From Sphingomonas sp. PsM26 (GTDB lineage: Bacteria > Pseudomonadota > Alphaproteobacteria > Sphingomonadales > Sphingomonadaceae): DNA of 64,000 nucleotides. Where the stretch lies: NCBI GenBank assembly GCA_030433805.1, contig JARUXA010000008.1, positions 1 to 64,000 of the forward strand, written 5' to 3'. The notes beneath the pieces were generated by a model. That model did not search any database. It saw nothing but the letters and a program-made list of their open reading frames with translations, and was not told where the DNA came from. The position numbers and the translations under genes were made by a program. Positions 1 to 10,073 of the stretch are shown here, in pieces. Numbering within the stretch: position 1 is the first letter of the stretch; each line of letters begins with the position of its first letter.

Positions 1-110
<110 letters not shown>

Positions 111-137
111 GTTTTGGTATCGGCAGATTACGCTCGC

Positions 138-236
138 TCAATCGTCGGCGGGCAACTCCAGTTCGTGCCACAGGCCGTTGAGAATCCCGAAGGCGACCGC
201 GAGGCCGAGGCCGAGAACCCAGCTGAAATACCACAT
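138..236 (-). CDS. cydX: CydX, small subunit of cytochrome bd oxidase
   Basis: A 32-residue single-pass membrane protein beginning MWYFSWVLGLGLAVAFGIL. CydX proteins are small peptides of about 30-40 residues with an N-terminal MWYFxWxLG signature and one transmembrane helix; they bind CydAB and stabilise its haems. The start is preceded by a clear ribosome site (AGGAGAA about 4 bases upstream on the minus strand). It lies 23 bases after cydB in the same direction, the usual place. It is easily missed because of its size. The identification rests on motif plus context and is strong. Confidence 0.93.
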   Translation of the reverse strand: MWYFSWVLGLGLAVAFGILNGLWHELELPADD

Positions 237-259
237 GTCATTCTCCTCGTGCGGGGGTG

Positions 260-1402
260 TCAGTACAGGTCGACGTTGGCGACGACCTGCGCGGTGGTCA
301 CGCGGCCGAACATCACGCGGTACGCCCAGGCGGTGTAGAGCAGCACGATCGGCAGGAAGACGACCGTCACGCCGAGCATCAGCGCGAGCGTGGACGCGCT
401 GGACGAGGCGTTCCAGACGGTCAGGCTCGAATGCGCGTCGATGCTCGACGGCAGGATGAACGGGAACATCGATACGCCGACGGTCGCGATGATCCCCGCC
501 GCGGCGAGCGACGACCCGGCGAGCGCCGCCGCCTCGCGCCGGAACAGGATGCCCGACAGCGCGAGTGCGGTGCCGCCGAAGCCCAGGATCGGCGCGATCA
601 TCATCCACGGATGCCGGCCGTAATTGGCAAGCCACGCCCCGGTCTCGACCACCGTTGTCATCCGCGTCGGGTTCGACGCACCGAGCGCATCCGCGCTGCC
701 TTCGACCGCATAGCCGGTACCGTGCGCGACGAAGCCCCAGCCGATCGCGAACAAAGCGAGCGACACGATTGCTGCCCCCGCACCCACGGCGCGTGCACGG
801 TAATGAACCGCGCCATGCTCGACCTTGACCGCGAGCCAGGCGCTGCCGTGGAGCACGAGCATCGCCACCGACAGCAGCCCGCAGACGAGCGTGAACGGCG
901 TGAACAGGCCGAGCAGACCACCCACATAGGTCGCGCGCAGATCGTCATCGATCTTGAAGGGCGCGCCCTGCAGGACATTGCCGACCGCAACGCCGAACAC
1001 CAGCGCGGGCACCAGTCCGCTGACGAACAACGCCCAGTCCCACCGCGCCCGCCACTTTGGATCAGGCGACTTGGAGCGATATTTGAACGCGACGGGTCGC
1101 AGGATCAGCGCCGCGAGCACGAGGAACATCGCAAGATAGAAGCCCGAGAAGCTGATCGCATAGACGAGCGGCCAGGCGGCGAAGATCGCGCCGCCGCCGA
1201 GGATGAACCACACCTGGTTCCCCTCCCACGTCGGCGCGACCGCGTTGATGACGAGCCGTCGCTCGACATCGCCGCGCGCGATGAACGGCAGTAGCGCCGC
1301 GACGCCGAGATCGAACCCGTCGGTGATCGCGAAACCGATCAGCAGTACGCCGAGTAGCGCCCACCAGATCAGGCGGAGAACTTCATAATCGAGAAAAGCC
1401 AT
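260..1402 (-). CDS. cydB: Cytochrome bd quinol oxidase subunit II
   Basis: A 380-residue polytopic inner-membrane protein, close to the family's usual length of about 380. It pairs with CydA to form the bd-type terminal oxidase, which takes electrons from quinol and reduces oxygen with high affinity. Visible hallmarks are ITDGFDLG near the N terminus, the WEGNQVW motif near residue 60, and the C-terminal segment SSLTVWNASSS followed by a last membrane helix. The start was chosen at MAFLDYEVLR, which matches the family's N terminus; the frame stays open further upstream into cydA but that part has no homology. It follows cydA by 14 bases and precedes cydX. Confidence 0.96.
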   Translation of the reverse strand: MAFLDYEVLRLIWWALLGVLLIGFAITDGFDLGVAALLPFIARGDVERRLVINAVAPTWEGNQVWFILGGGAIFAAWPLVYAISFSGFYLAMFLVLAALILRPVAFKYRSKSPDPKWRARWDWALFVSGLVPALVFGVAVGNVLQGAPFKIDDDLRATYVGGLLGLFTPFTLVCGLLSVAMLVLHGSAWLAVKVEHGAVHYRARAVGAGAAIVSLALFAIGWGFVAHGTGYAVEGSADALGASNPTRMTTVVETGAWLANYGRHPWMMIAPILGFGGTALALSGILFRREAAALAGSSLAAAGIIATVGVSMFPFILPSSIDAHSSLTVWNASSSASTLALMLGVTVVFLPIVLLYTAWAYRVMFGRVTTAQVVANVDLY

Positions 1403-1416
1403 GATCGGAGAGTCCT

Positions 1417-2985
1417 TCAGGCAGCAAGCTGGGGAATGGGCAGCGTCGAGACCGGCGCGGGTTCGGGCATGTCCTCGATCGGGCCATGCGCGATCGCTGC
1501 GAGGATCAACCGCACCTCGATCACCGCCAGCGTGCCGTACAAGCAGGTGAAGCCGACGATCGTCGTGATCAGCAGCGCGGGTGTGAGCGACGAGGTCGCG
1601 AGGAAGGTCGGCAGCACACCGTCGATCGCCCACGGCTGACGCCCGAGTTCGGCGACGACCCAGCCGAGTTCCGCCGCAAGCCACGGCAGCGGGATCGCCG
1701 CAACCGCGATGCGGAGGAACCAGCGATACCGCTCATGCCGGCGCGCGGTCGAGATCAGGAAGGCGGCGGTGAACAGCGCGATCATCAGGAAGCCGATCCC
1801 TGCCATTGCGCGGAACGACCAGAACATCAGCGGGACGCTCGGCACCGTATCCCAGGCGGCGGTATCGATCATCGCGGGCGTCGCGGTCGCGGGATCGGCG
1901 ACGTAGCGCTTGAGCAGCAAGGCATAGCCGAGATCGCGCTTGTGCATCTCGAATGCGGCGCGGGCCGCAGGATCGGTCGGGGTGTGCTTGAGCACCTGCA
2001 CCGCCTGATAGGCGATCTGGCCCGACGTGATGCGCTCGTGCGCCTTGAGCACCAGCTCCGACATGCCGGTGACTTCACCCGATACGCTGCGCGTCGCGAT
2101 CAGGCCGAGCACCCATGGCACTTCGACCTGATAGCGCGTCGTCCGGGTCTCGAAATCGGGCAAGCCGATGAGCGTCATCCCGGCAGGCGCCGGTGCGGTA
2201 TGCCAGGCCGCCTCGATCGCGGCGAGTTTCATCTTCTGGTTGTCGGTCAGTGCGTAGCCGCTCTCATCGCCCAGCACGACGACCGACAGCGACGAGGCAA
2301 GCCCGAATGCCGCAGCGACCGTCATCGAGCGCTTGGCGAACTGGGTCCAGCGGCCTTTGAGGAGATAGAAAGCGGACACGCCCAGCACGAGCACCGAGGC
2401 GATGACATAGCCCGCGCTCACGGTGTGGACGAACTTGGCCTGCGCGACCGGGTTGAACAGCACCGCGCCGAAGTCGGTGACTTCCATCCGCATCGTATCG
2501 GTATTGAAGCGTGCGCCGACCGGGTTCTGCATCCAGCCGTTCGCGATCAGGATCCACAGCGCGGACAGGTTGGTGCCGACCGCGACCATGAAGGTCACGA
2601 ACAGATGCTGGCGCTTGCTGAGCTTCTCCCAGCCGAAGAACATCAGCCCGACGAACGTCGCCTCGAGGAAGAACGCCATCAACCCCTCGATCGCAAGCGG
2701 CGCGCCGAACACGTCGCCGACATATTGCGAGAAGTACGACCAGTTGGTGCCGAACTGGAATTCCATCGTCAGCCCGGTGGCGACGCCAAGGACGAAGTTG
2801 ATCCCGAAGATCTTCGCCCAGAAACGCGTGACGACCCGCCAGATCGGCCGGTTGGTCATGACGTACAAGGACTCCATGATGACAAGCATGAAGCTGAGCC
2901 CGAGCGTCAGCGGCACGAACAGAAAGTGATAGAGCGCGGTCAGCGCAAATTGTAGTCGCGATAGATCGACGACACTGAAGTCCAT
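1417..2985 (-). CDS. cydA: Cytochrome bd quinol oxidase subunit I
   Basis: A 522-residue membrane protein that carries the three haems and the quinol site of cytochrome bd. His20 and His187 (in KFVHTVS) match the axial haem ligands of the family, and Glu100 and Glu108 match the conserved acidic residues of the proton path. The GRQPW motif follows a long periplasmic Q-loop of the kind seen in the E. coli enzyme, and the loop contains the conserved VLGLIATRS segment. The start has a good ribosome site (GGGAGG, 7 bases upstream). It heads a cydA-cydB-cydX operon and faces cydDC across a 127-base gap with two dyads. Confidence 0.97.
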   Translation of the reverse strand: MDFSVVDLSRLQFALTALYHFLFVPLTLGLSFMLVIMESLYVMTNRPIWRVVTRFWAKIFGINFVLGVATGLTMEFQFGTNWSYFSQYVGDVFGAPLAIEGLMAFFLEATFVGLMFFGWEKLSKRQHLFVTFMVAVGTNLSALWILIANGWMQNPVGARFNTDTMRMEVTDFGAVLFNPVAQAKFVHTVSAGYVIASVLVLGVSAFYLLKGRWTQFAKRSMTVAAAFGLASSLSVVVLGDESGYALTDNQKMKLAAIEAAWHTAPAPAGMTLIGLPDFETRTTRYQVEVPWVLGLIATRSVSGEVTGMSELVLKAHERITSGQIAYQAVQVLKHTPTDPAARAAFEMHKRDLGYALLLKRYVADPATATPAMIDTAAWDTVPSVPLMFWSFRAMAGIGFLMIALFTAAFLISTARRHERYRWFLRIAVAAIPLPWLAAELGWVVAELGRQPWAIDGVLPTFLATSSLTPALLITTIVGFTCLYGTLAVIEVRLILAAIAHGPIEDMPEPAPVSTLPIPQLAA

Positions 2986-3017
2986 GATGATACCTCCCGG
3001 CCCCGCGAAACGCGAGC

Positions 3018-3051
3018 CACCCCTGCCATTTCGGCTAACCGCGCAGGGGTG
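3018..3051. promoter_or_regulatory. Inverted repeat in cydA/cydD intergenic region (distal to cydD)
   Basis: Perfect 9-base arms, CACCCCTGC at 3018-3026 and GCAGGGGTG at 3043-3051, are separated by 16 bases. The site sits just upstream of the cydA start codon in the divergent promoter region. It could be an operator or a hairpin in the cydA leader. I do not recognise the binding protein. Confidence 0.5.
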
Positions 3052-3058
3052 TTTTCAG

Positions 3059-3080
3059 GAATACGCGGTTTCCCGTATTC
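3059..3080. promoter_or_regulatory. Inverted repeat in cydA/cydD intergenic region (proximal to cydD)
   Basis: Perfect 7-base arms, GAATACG at 3059-3065 and CGTATTC at 3074-3080, are separated by 8 bases. The centre lies about 43 bases before the cydD start, a natural place for an operator serving both divergent units. It does not match the Fnr/Anr consensus (TTGAT-N4-ATCAA). The cognate regulator is unknown. Confidence 0.5.
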
Positions 3081-3112
3081 GACCGCGGCAGCCACTGTCC
3101 TACGCAGCGACC

Positions 3113-4762
3113 ATGACCAGTGCCGCCCTCGCCCTCCCTCCGCAACGCGCCCTTTTGGCAACACTTGCCGATCGTGTCTCTCGCCTGCCGTCCTTACTGC
3201 TGCTGATCGACACCGTCGGCGCGATCGGTTTTGCGGGGGGGCTCGCCGGTGCGGTTGCGACGGTGGCGGCGGGGTCGTCGGATGTGGCCGGATGGATCGC
3301 GCTGATGCTGGTTGCCGGGGCGGTGCGAGGCGGCGCGTCGATGGCATCGCTTCGCACCGGCGCGCGGGATGCTGCCGAGACCAAGAAGGCACTTCGCCGC
3401 GACGTCGTGGTGGCGCTGTTCCGTCCGCTTGCCGGAGACGGCATGACCGGCGCGACGCTGACCAGCGCAGTCGACGAGGTGGAAGCGGTCGATGGCTATG
3501 TCGCGCGGTTCCTGCCCGCACGCCGGGCCGCCGCGATCGCCCCGATCCTGGTGTGTGGCGCGATCGCCTTCGCCAGCCCGATCGCGGCGATCATCTTGCT
3601 CCTCACGCTGCTGCCGTTCATTGCCGCGATGGCGCTTGCGGGCGGTGCCGCCGCCGCGGAATCGAAGCGGCAGTTCGAGGCGCTTGCCCGGCTGTCGATC
3701 CGCTTCGCCGACCGGCTTCGCGCGCTGCCGGTCATCCTCGCCTTCGGGGCGGTCGAGCGCGAGACCGCGGGCATTGCGGCGGCGTCCGACGCGGTGGCCG
3801 CGCGGACGATGCGAGTGCTGCGCGTCGCGTTCCTGTCGTCGGCGTCGCTTGAATTCTTTGCCGCGCTGTCGGTCGCGCTGGTCGCGGTATACGCGGGGTT
3901 CAATTTGCTGGGTCTGCTTCCGGCGGCGGTGCCCGAACATCTGACGCTCGGGCGGGCGTTCTTTGCGCTGGCGCTGGCACCCGAATTCTACGCGCCGATG
4001 CGGCGGCTGGCGGCGGCCTATCATGACCGGCAGGCAGCGGAGACCGCGAGCGCGCGGCTGGACGCGGTCATCGCCGCGCAGGCGCCTGCGGCACCGCATT
4101 GGGCACGCGACTGCGACGGTCCACCCCGCGTGACGTTCGACCGGGTGACGATCCGCTATCCGGAGACGGACGTGGCGGTGGTTTCAGACTTCTCGCTGGA
4201 CGTCGCGGCGGGGGAGATCGTCGCCCTCGAAGGCCGTTCGGGCTGTGGCAAGTCGAGCTTGCTGCATCTCCTGCTCGGGCTCGTCCCGGCGACTGCGGGA
4301 CGGATCGGGATCGACGGGGCGTGGCTGCCGGAACACGCGAGCATGGCGCGGATCGCCGCCTGGTCGGGGCAGAACCCGTTGCTGCTTGCGGGTACGATCG
4401 CGGAGAATATCGCCTTGTCCGACCCGTCAGCTGCGCGGCACGCGATTGAGCAGGCCGCGACCCGCGCCGGGCTCGCACCCGCGCTCGCGCTGCGTGCCCA
4501 GGGGATCGATACCGACCTTGATGCGCTAGGCAGCGGGCTCTCGGGCGGGGAGCGTCGTCGGATCGGGCTGGCGCGCGCGATCCTCAAACCGGCACCGTTG
4601 CTGTTGCTCGACGAACCGACCGCGCATCTGGATGCCGCCGCCGAAACCGCGATGATCGATACGATCCGGCGCGCCTGCATCGGGCGCACCGTGCTGATCG
4701 CCACGCATAGCCCTGCGCTTGCCGCCATCGCGGACCGCATCATCCGGATGGATACGATATGA
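3113..4762 (+). CDS. cydD: ABC exporter subunit CydD (cytochrome bd assembly)
   Basis: A 549-residue ABC transporter half with an N-terminal six-helix membrane domain and a C-terminal ATPase. With CydC it forms the inner-membrane exporter required to assemble haem into cytochrome bd; thiol export and haem roles have both been proposed for this family. The ATPase shows Walker A GRSGCGKSS, signature LSGGERRR and Walker B LLLLDEPT. The start at MTSAALALPP was chosen because the longer open frame reaches back into cydA and has no family resemblance there; its ribosome site is weak. It overlaps cydC by 4 bases (ATGA). Confidence 0.92.
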   Translation: MTSAALALPPQRALLATLADRVSRLPSLLLLIDTVGAIGFAGGLAGAVATVAAGSSDVAGWIALMLVAGAVRGGASMASLRTGARDAAETKKALRRDVVVALFRPLAGDGMTGATLTSAVDEVEAVDGYVARFLPARRAAAIAPILVCGAIAFASPIAAIILLLTLLPFIAAMALAGGAAAAESKRQFEALARLSIRFADRLRALPVILAFGAVERETAGIAAASDAVAARTMRVLRVAFLSSASLEFFAALSVALVAVYAGFNLLGLLPAAVPEHLTLGRAFFALALAPEFYAPMRRLAAAYHDRQAAETASARLDAVIAAQAPAAPHWARDCDGPPRVTFDRVTIRYPETDVAVVSDFSLDVAAGEIVALEGRSGCGKSSLLHLLLGLVPATAGRIGIDGAWLPEHASMARIAAWSGQNPLLLAGTIAENIALSDPSAARHAIEQAATRAGLAPALALRAQGIDTDLDALGSGLSGGERRRIGLARAILKPAPLLLLDEPTAHLDAAAETAMIDTIRRACIGRTVLIATHSPALAAIADRIIRMDTI

Positions 4763-6396
4763 CCCCGGGTTCGCCACAGAGCGTCGCCTCGATCTTGCGC
4801 CATGCGGCTTCCGAGCATCGACGGTCGCTTCGGCGCGCGGCGGCGGCTGGTTTTGCGGTGGCTGCGGCGACGGTGCTGCTGCTGGGCCTGTCGGGCTGGT
4901 TCCTGACCGCCGCCGCGTTCGCAGCGGTGATGGGGTCCGCCCATGTCTTCAACTACATGCTTCCCGCCGTTGCGATCCGCCTGCTCGCGATCGTGCGCAC
5001 CGGCGCACGCTATGGCGAGCGCCTGACCGGGCATGATGCCGCGCTCGGCATGATGGCGCGCGTTCGGCCGGTGCTGTTCCGCGCGATTGCGATTGCGCGA
5101 CCGGCGCGGACGTTCGGCTTCTCGACCGGCGAGGCCAGCGCGCGACTGGTGCAGGACGTCTCCGTCATCGAGGCTGCGGTCGTTCGGCGATCCGCGCCCT
5201 GGTCGCTGCTGGGCGCGATGGGTTCCGCGGGGGCGCTGGCGTTGCTCGGTGGTTGGGGCCCGGTGGTAGCGGTCGGCGTGACCGTCCTCGCGACGGTTGC
5301 GCTGGCCGGGGTGATTGCGCGCTTGATGGCGCGTCCGGCACGTGCCGTTCTTCTGGCGAACGGCGCGCTGAAAGATGTGGTGGGGCTCTATGGTTCCGCC
5401 GCTGCGGAGTTGCGCTGCTATGACCTCGAGGATCGCGCCGGTGCCGACGTGGCCGAAGCCGGTGCCGTTCTGGCGAAGGCGCAGATCAGCGGCGTGAACG
5501 CTGCAAGTTGGCTCGATCTTGTGCAATCCGTCGCGCTCGCGCTCGCCGCGGCGGTGGCGTTCGTGCTCGCGATGCCGTCAGGCGCCCCGATCGCGGCGCT
5601 TGCGGGGCTCGCAGCGGCGATGGCGGTGGATGGGGCCGCGCCGTTCCTGCGCGACCTCGCGCAACGCGCGAGCGTCGCGGTGGCGACCGACCGGCTTGAC
5701 GAGATTCTGACGCAGCCTGCCGCCGCACGTTGCCCGTCACAGGACGACGCTCCGCTAGCGTTCGATCTGTCGTTTGCGGCGTTCGGGTGGCAAACTTTCC
5801 GCCGTGGCGACCGCGTCGCGATCGTTGGTCGGTCGGGCTGTGGTAAGACGAGCCTGATCGAGGCGCTGCTGGGCCTGCGTGAGGGCGCGCGTTGTGCGGT
5901 CAGGATCGGCGGCGTCGACGGCGTCGATATCGCGCCCGACCGGCTTCGCACGATCTTTGCGCTATCGCCGCAGGATGCACATCTGATTGCGGGAACGGTG
6001 CGCGACAATCTGCTGCTCGCCGATCCGGTGGCCGACGATGCGCGCCTGTGGGCAGCGCTTCACGATGCGGCGCTCGATCATCGTATCGCCGCATTGGCGC
6101 TCGGGCTGGACACCTGGATCGGGGAGAATGGCGCCTGCCTGTCCGGTGGGGAGCGACGGCGGCTTTCGCTCGCACGAGCATTACTGTCGCGCGCACCGTG
6201 GCTGTTGCTGGACGAGCCGACCGAGGGGCTCGATCCTGTGACCCAAGAGGCGGTACTGGCGCGGGTGTCGGCACGGCTGGGCCTGACTGGCCAGGGCGCG
6301 CTGATCGTGACGCACAGCGCGCATGTCCGTCATGCCTGCAATCTGGTTGCGGACATGACGCCGGTGGACGCCGCGCGATCACTCGAGGCGGCCTGA
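4759..6396 (+). CDS. cydC: ABC exporter subunit CydC (cytochrome bd assembly)
   Basis: A 545-residue partner of CydD, again a membrane domain fused to an ATPase. Walker A is GRSGCGKTS, the signature is LSGGERRR and Walker B is WLLLDEPT. The stretch between the membrane domain and Walker A is unusually compact: a short FAAFGW segment leads almost directly to RRGDRVAIVG, so the strand that normally carries the A-loop aromatic residue appears shortened by about a dozen residues. Translation is coupled to cydD by the ATGA overlap. It ends 13 bases from the convergent GH27 gene. Confidence 0.93.
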   Translation: MTPGSPQSVASILRHAASEHRRSLRRAAAAGFAVAAATVLLLGLSGWFLTAAAFAAVMGSAHVFNYMLPAVAIRLLAIVRTGARYGERLTGHDAALGMMARVRPVLFRAIAIARPARTFGFSTGEASARLVQDVSVIEAAVVRRSAPWSLLGAMGSAGALALLGGWGPVVAVGVTVLATVALAGVIARLMARPARAVLLANGALKDVVGLYGSAAAELRCYDLEDRAGADVAEAGAVLAKAQISGVNAASWLDLVQSVALALAAAVAFVLAMPSGAPIAALAGLAAAMAVDGAAPFLRDLAQRASVAVATDRLDEILTQPAAARCPSQDDAPLAFDLSFAAFGWQTFRRGDRVAIVGRSGCGKTSLIEALLGLREGARCAVRIGGVDGVDIAPDRLRTIFALSPQDAHLIAGTVRDNLLLADPVADDARLWAALHDAALDHRIAALALGLDTWIGENGACLSGGERRRLSLARALLSRAPWLLLDEPTEGLDPVTQEAVLARVSARLGLTGQGALIVTHSAHVRHACNLVADMTPVDAARSLEAA

Positions 6397-6409
6397 GCAG
6401 CCGCCTTGA

Positions 6410-8332
6410 TTAGCGCGTGAGGGCTGCGTCGGCCCAGGTGGCGGGGTCGGGGAAGCGCATCGGCTGCGCGGTGCGTACGACGAGTTCGATGATCTTCACG
6501 CCCTGTACCGACACGGACATCGGCACCGCGGCATCACCGAACCGCAGGGGTTTGGACTGTTGCAGCAATTTGCCGTCGCCATAGACCGCAAACCGCACCG
6601 GCTGGCTGCGGTCGCGCGCGGAATTGTCCAGCCCGACCATCGTGGTGAAGCGCACGAACCCCCGATTGCGCACCTCCAACCGCGAATTGGCGAGCACGCC
6701 GAGCCCGGTCGTGAAGCGCTTGCCGCCGATCTGCAACGTTTCGCCGTAAGGGGTCGTATCGGCCTGCGCCCCGCCCCAGCCGCCGTAGCGCGGACGATCG
6801 CCCCCGCCCCGCGTGCTGTTCCAGCCCGAGACCGCACGGTGCACCAGCGGCTCGTGCTCGGGCACGGTCACGCCGTCGACCGCTGGGTTCACGCTGCCCG
6901 GCTGTTCGGACAGATACAGCCCGGTCGGGAGAAGCCGCGACCCGCGCGCGGTAAAGATCAGCGTCTGGTGCGGCGCGAGCGTCATCTTCGCCTCGCCTTG
7001 GAAGTCTTGTTTCCGGCCGGTCCACAAGTCTTCGAGCGCGATCGTGCCGTCGGTCGTGAATTTCAGATGCTCCGCAGTGAGCACCGCATCGATCGGCACC
7101 GCGTTGCGGTTAAACAGCGCGACCGCCTTGTCGCCATTGGCGAGCGTCTTGACGAGGATCTGGACGTCGTCGGTGTCGTACGCCAGCACCGCCTGGTTGC
7201 CCGCCGGATCCTGATTGACCGCGATGATCCGCGCATTGCCGAGCAGGTCGATCATCGGCTTGGACGCCTTGCGCAGATCATAGCCGATGAACAACGGCGC
7301 ATTCTCCATCGCCCACAAGGCGAAGTGCGAGCGGGCTTCCTCGAGATGCGCCATCTCGAAATCGCCGGTGCCGACGAACAGCATGTCGGGGTCGTTCCAG
7401 CCGCCCGGATGCGCGTAGAGCGCACGGCGCGAGACGGTGTCGAAATTGTGCAACATCCGGGTCCAGCTCGCGGAAATATCCTCGCTGGTGCGCGATATGT
7501 TGCCGAGGTTCTTGCCCCAGGCGCGCACATCCGCCGATCCCCACAGACAGATCGAGTAAAGATAATCCATGTCGGGGTTGTGACGCTTCAGGGCGTCGCC
7601 AACCTCCTGATACAGCGCGCGCACGGCCGGGATGTTGGTCCGGCCGAGCGAGTCCGCATCAACGATCGGCGGAAACGCGCGATACTTGCCGGCGATCACC
7701 GCAGGGTTGGTCGCTGAGAGACCTCGCACGCCGCAGCCGTCGACCTTGATCAGGTCGAAGCCCCATTCGGCGAAATACAGCCGGATATCCTGATCGACAT
7801 GCCCGTACAGCCCGATCTCGCGCTCGGCGACGGTGCCTTCGGGCTGGTTGGGCATGGTCGAGGTGAACACCTGACCGCACGAATTGCGCCCGATGTCGGA
7901 ATAGATCCCGGCCTTGAACCCGAGCGCATGGAGACGGTCTGTAAAGGGCTTGAAGCTCGTCTCACCGCCCGGCCCAGCGCCCTTCGCCGAGGGGAAGGTC
8001 GCGGTGCGGATGATCATCCGGCCGTCGGGTTGGCGGCGCTTGAGCCACCAGCCGTCGTCGATGTCGATGTAGCGATAGCCCTTCGCCTGCAACCCGCTGT
8101 CCGCGATGATCTTGGCGGAGGCGAGCACCTTCTCTTCGCTGACGTCGGTGTAGAAGGCGTTCCAGCTGTTCCACCCCATCGGCGGCAATTGCGCGGCCCC
8201 TGCGGTGTTGGCGCTCCACCGCCCGGTCGGGGCGAGGTCGTCCGCCAGCGCGAGCGTCGGCGCCAGCGTTGCGCCAATGCTCGCCGCGCCGAGCAGGAAC
8301 CGACGCAGGCGTCGTTGGGGAGCTTTACGCAT
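6410..8332 (-). CDS. Secreted alpha-galactosidase, GH27 with C-terminal NPCBM domain
   Basis: A 640-residue exported hydrolase with an N-terminal signal (arginine-rich start, hydrophobic stretch to about residue 30). The GH27 barrel shows PPMGWNSWNAF, YIDIDDGWW, the nucleophile Asp198 in IKVDGC, the likely acid/base Asp285 in SEDISASW, and GGWNDPDML. Residues from about 490 to the end fit an NPCBM carbohydrate-binding module (TTPYGETLQIGGK, LGVLANS). GH27 enzymes release terminal alpha-galactose; related members act on beta-L-arabinopyranose, so the exact sugar is not settled. It follows the GH51 gene in the same direction by 28 bases and is probably co-transcribed. Confidence 0.9.
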   Translation of the reverse strand: MRKAPQRRLRRFLLGAASIGATLAPTLALADDLAPTGRWSANTAGAAQLPPMGWNSWNAFYTDVSEEKVLASAKIIADSGLQAKGYRYIDIDDGWWLKRRQPDGRMIIRTATFPSAKGAGPGGETSFKPFTDRLHALGFKAGIYSDIGRNSCGQVFTSTMPNQPEGTVAEREIGLYGHVDQDIRLYFAEWGFDLIKVDGCGVRGLSATNPAVIAGKYRAFPPIVDADSLGRTNIPAVRALYQEVGDALKRHNPDMDYLYSICLWGSADVRAWGKNLGNISRTSEDISASWTRMLHNFDTVSRRALYAHPGGWNDPDMLFVGTGDFEMAHLEEARSHFALWAMENAPLFIGYDLRKASKPMIDLLGNARIIAVNQDPAGNQAVLAYDTDDVQILVKTLANGDKAVALFNRNAVPIDAVLTAEHLKFTTDGTIALEDLWTGRKQDFQGEAKMTLAPHQTLIFTARGSRLLPTGLYLSEQPGSVNPAVDGVTVPEHEPLVHRAVSGWNSTRGGGDRPRYGGWGGAQADTTPYGETLQIGGKRFTTGLGVLANSRLEVRNRGFVRFTTMVGLDNSARDRSQPVRFAVYGDGKLLQQSKPLRFGDAAVPMSVSVQGVKIIELVVRTAQPMRFPDPATWADAALTR

Positions 8333-8360
8333 GGTCGATTCCTGTCAGATGGTCTGCTGG

Positions 8361-9929
<1,569 letters not shown>

Positions 9930-10073
9930 GGCGAGGGTCCTTCTCCGATATCAGGCTTCACCCTTGCTCGAGGGGTTGCTCTTTGACCGATATTGTCTGA
10001 GTATAAGTGCCAAGCCGTGACGTCAACGGCGCATGTTTCGGCGCGGACACCCCGCCCGCGGAGAAGGATTCCT

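Noticed and set aside
1486..2955. A 489-codon open frame antisense to cydA
   Set aside because: A shadow frame; cydA shows all haem ligands and family motifs.
9983..10007. TTGACC and TATAAG as a promoter for galM
   Set aside because: The boxes look right but the spacer is only 13 bases, too short for a normal housekeeping promoter.
10018..10025. TGACGTCA palindrome upstream of galM
   Set aside because: Eight-base palindromes are frequent by chance in a window of this size and no second site or known consensus supports it.
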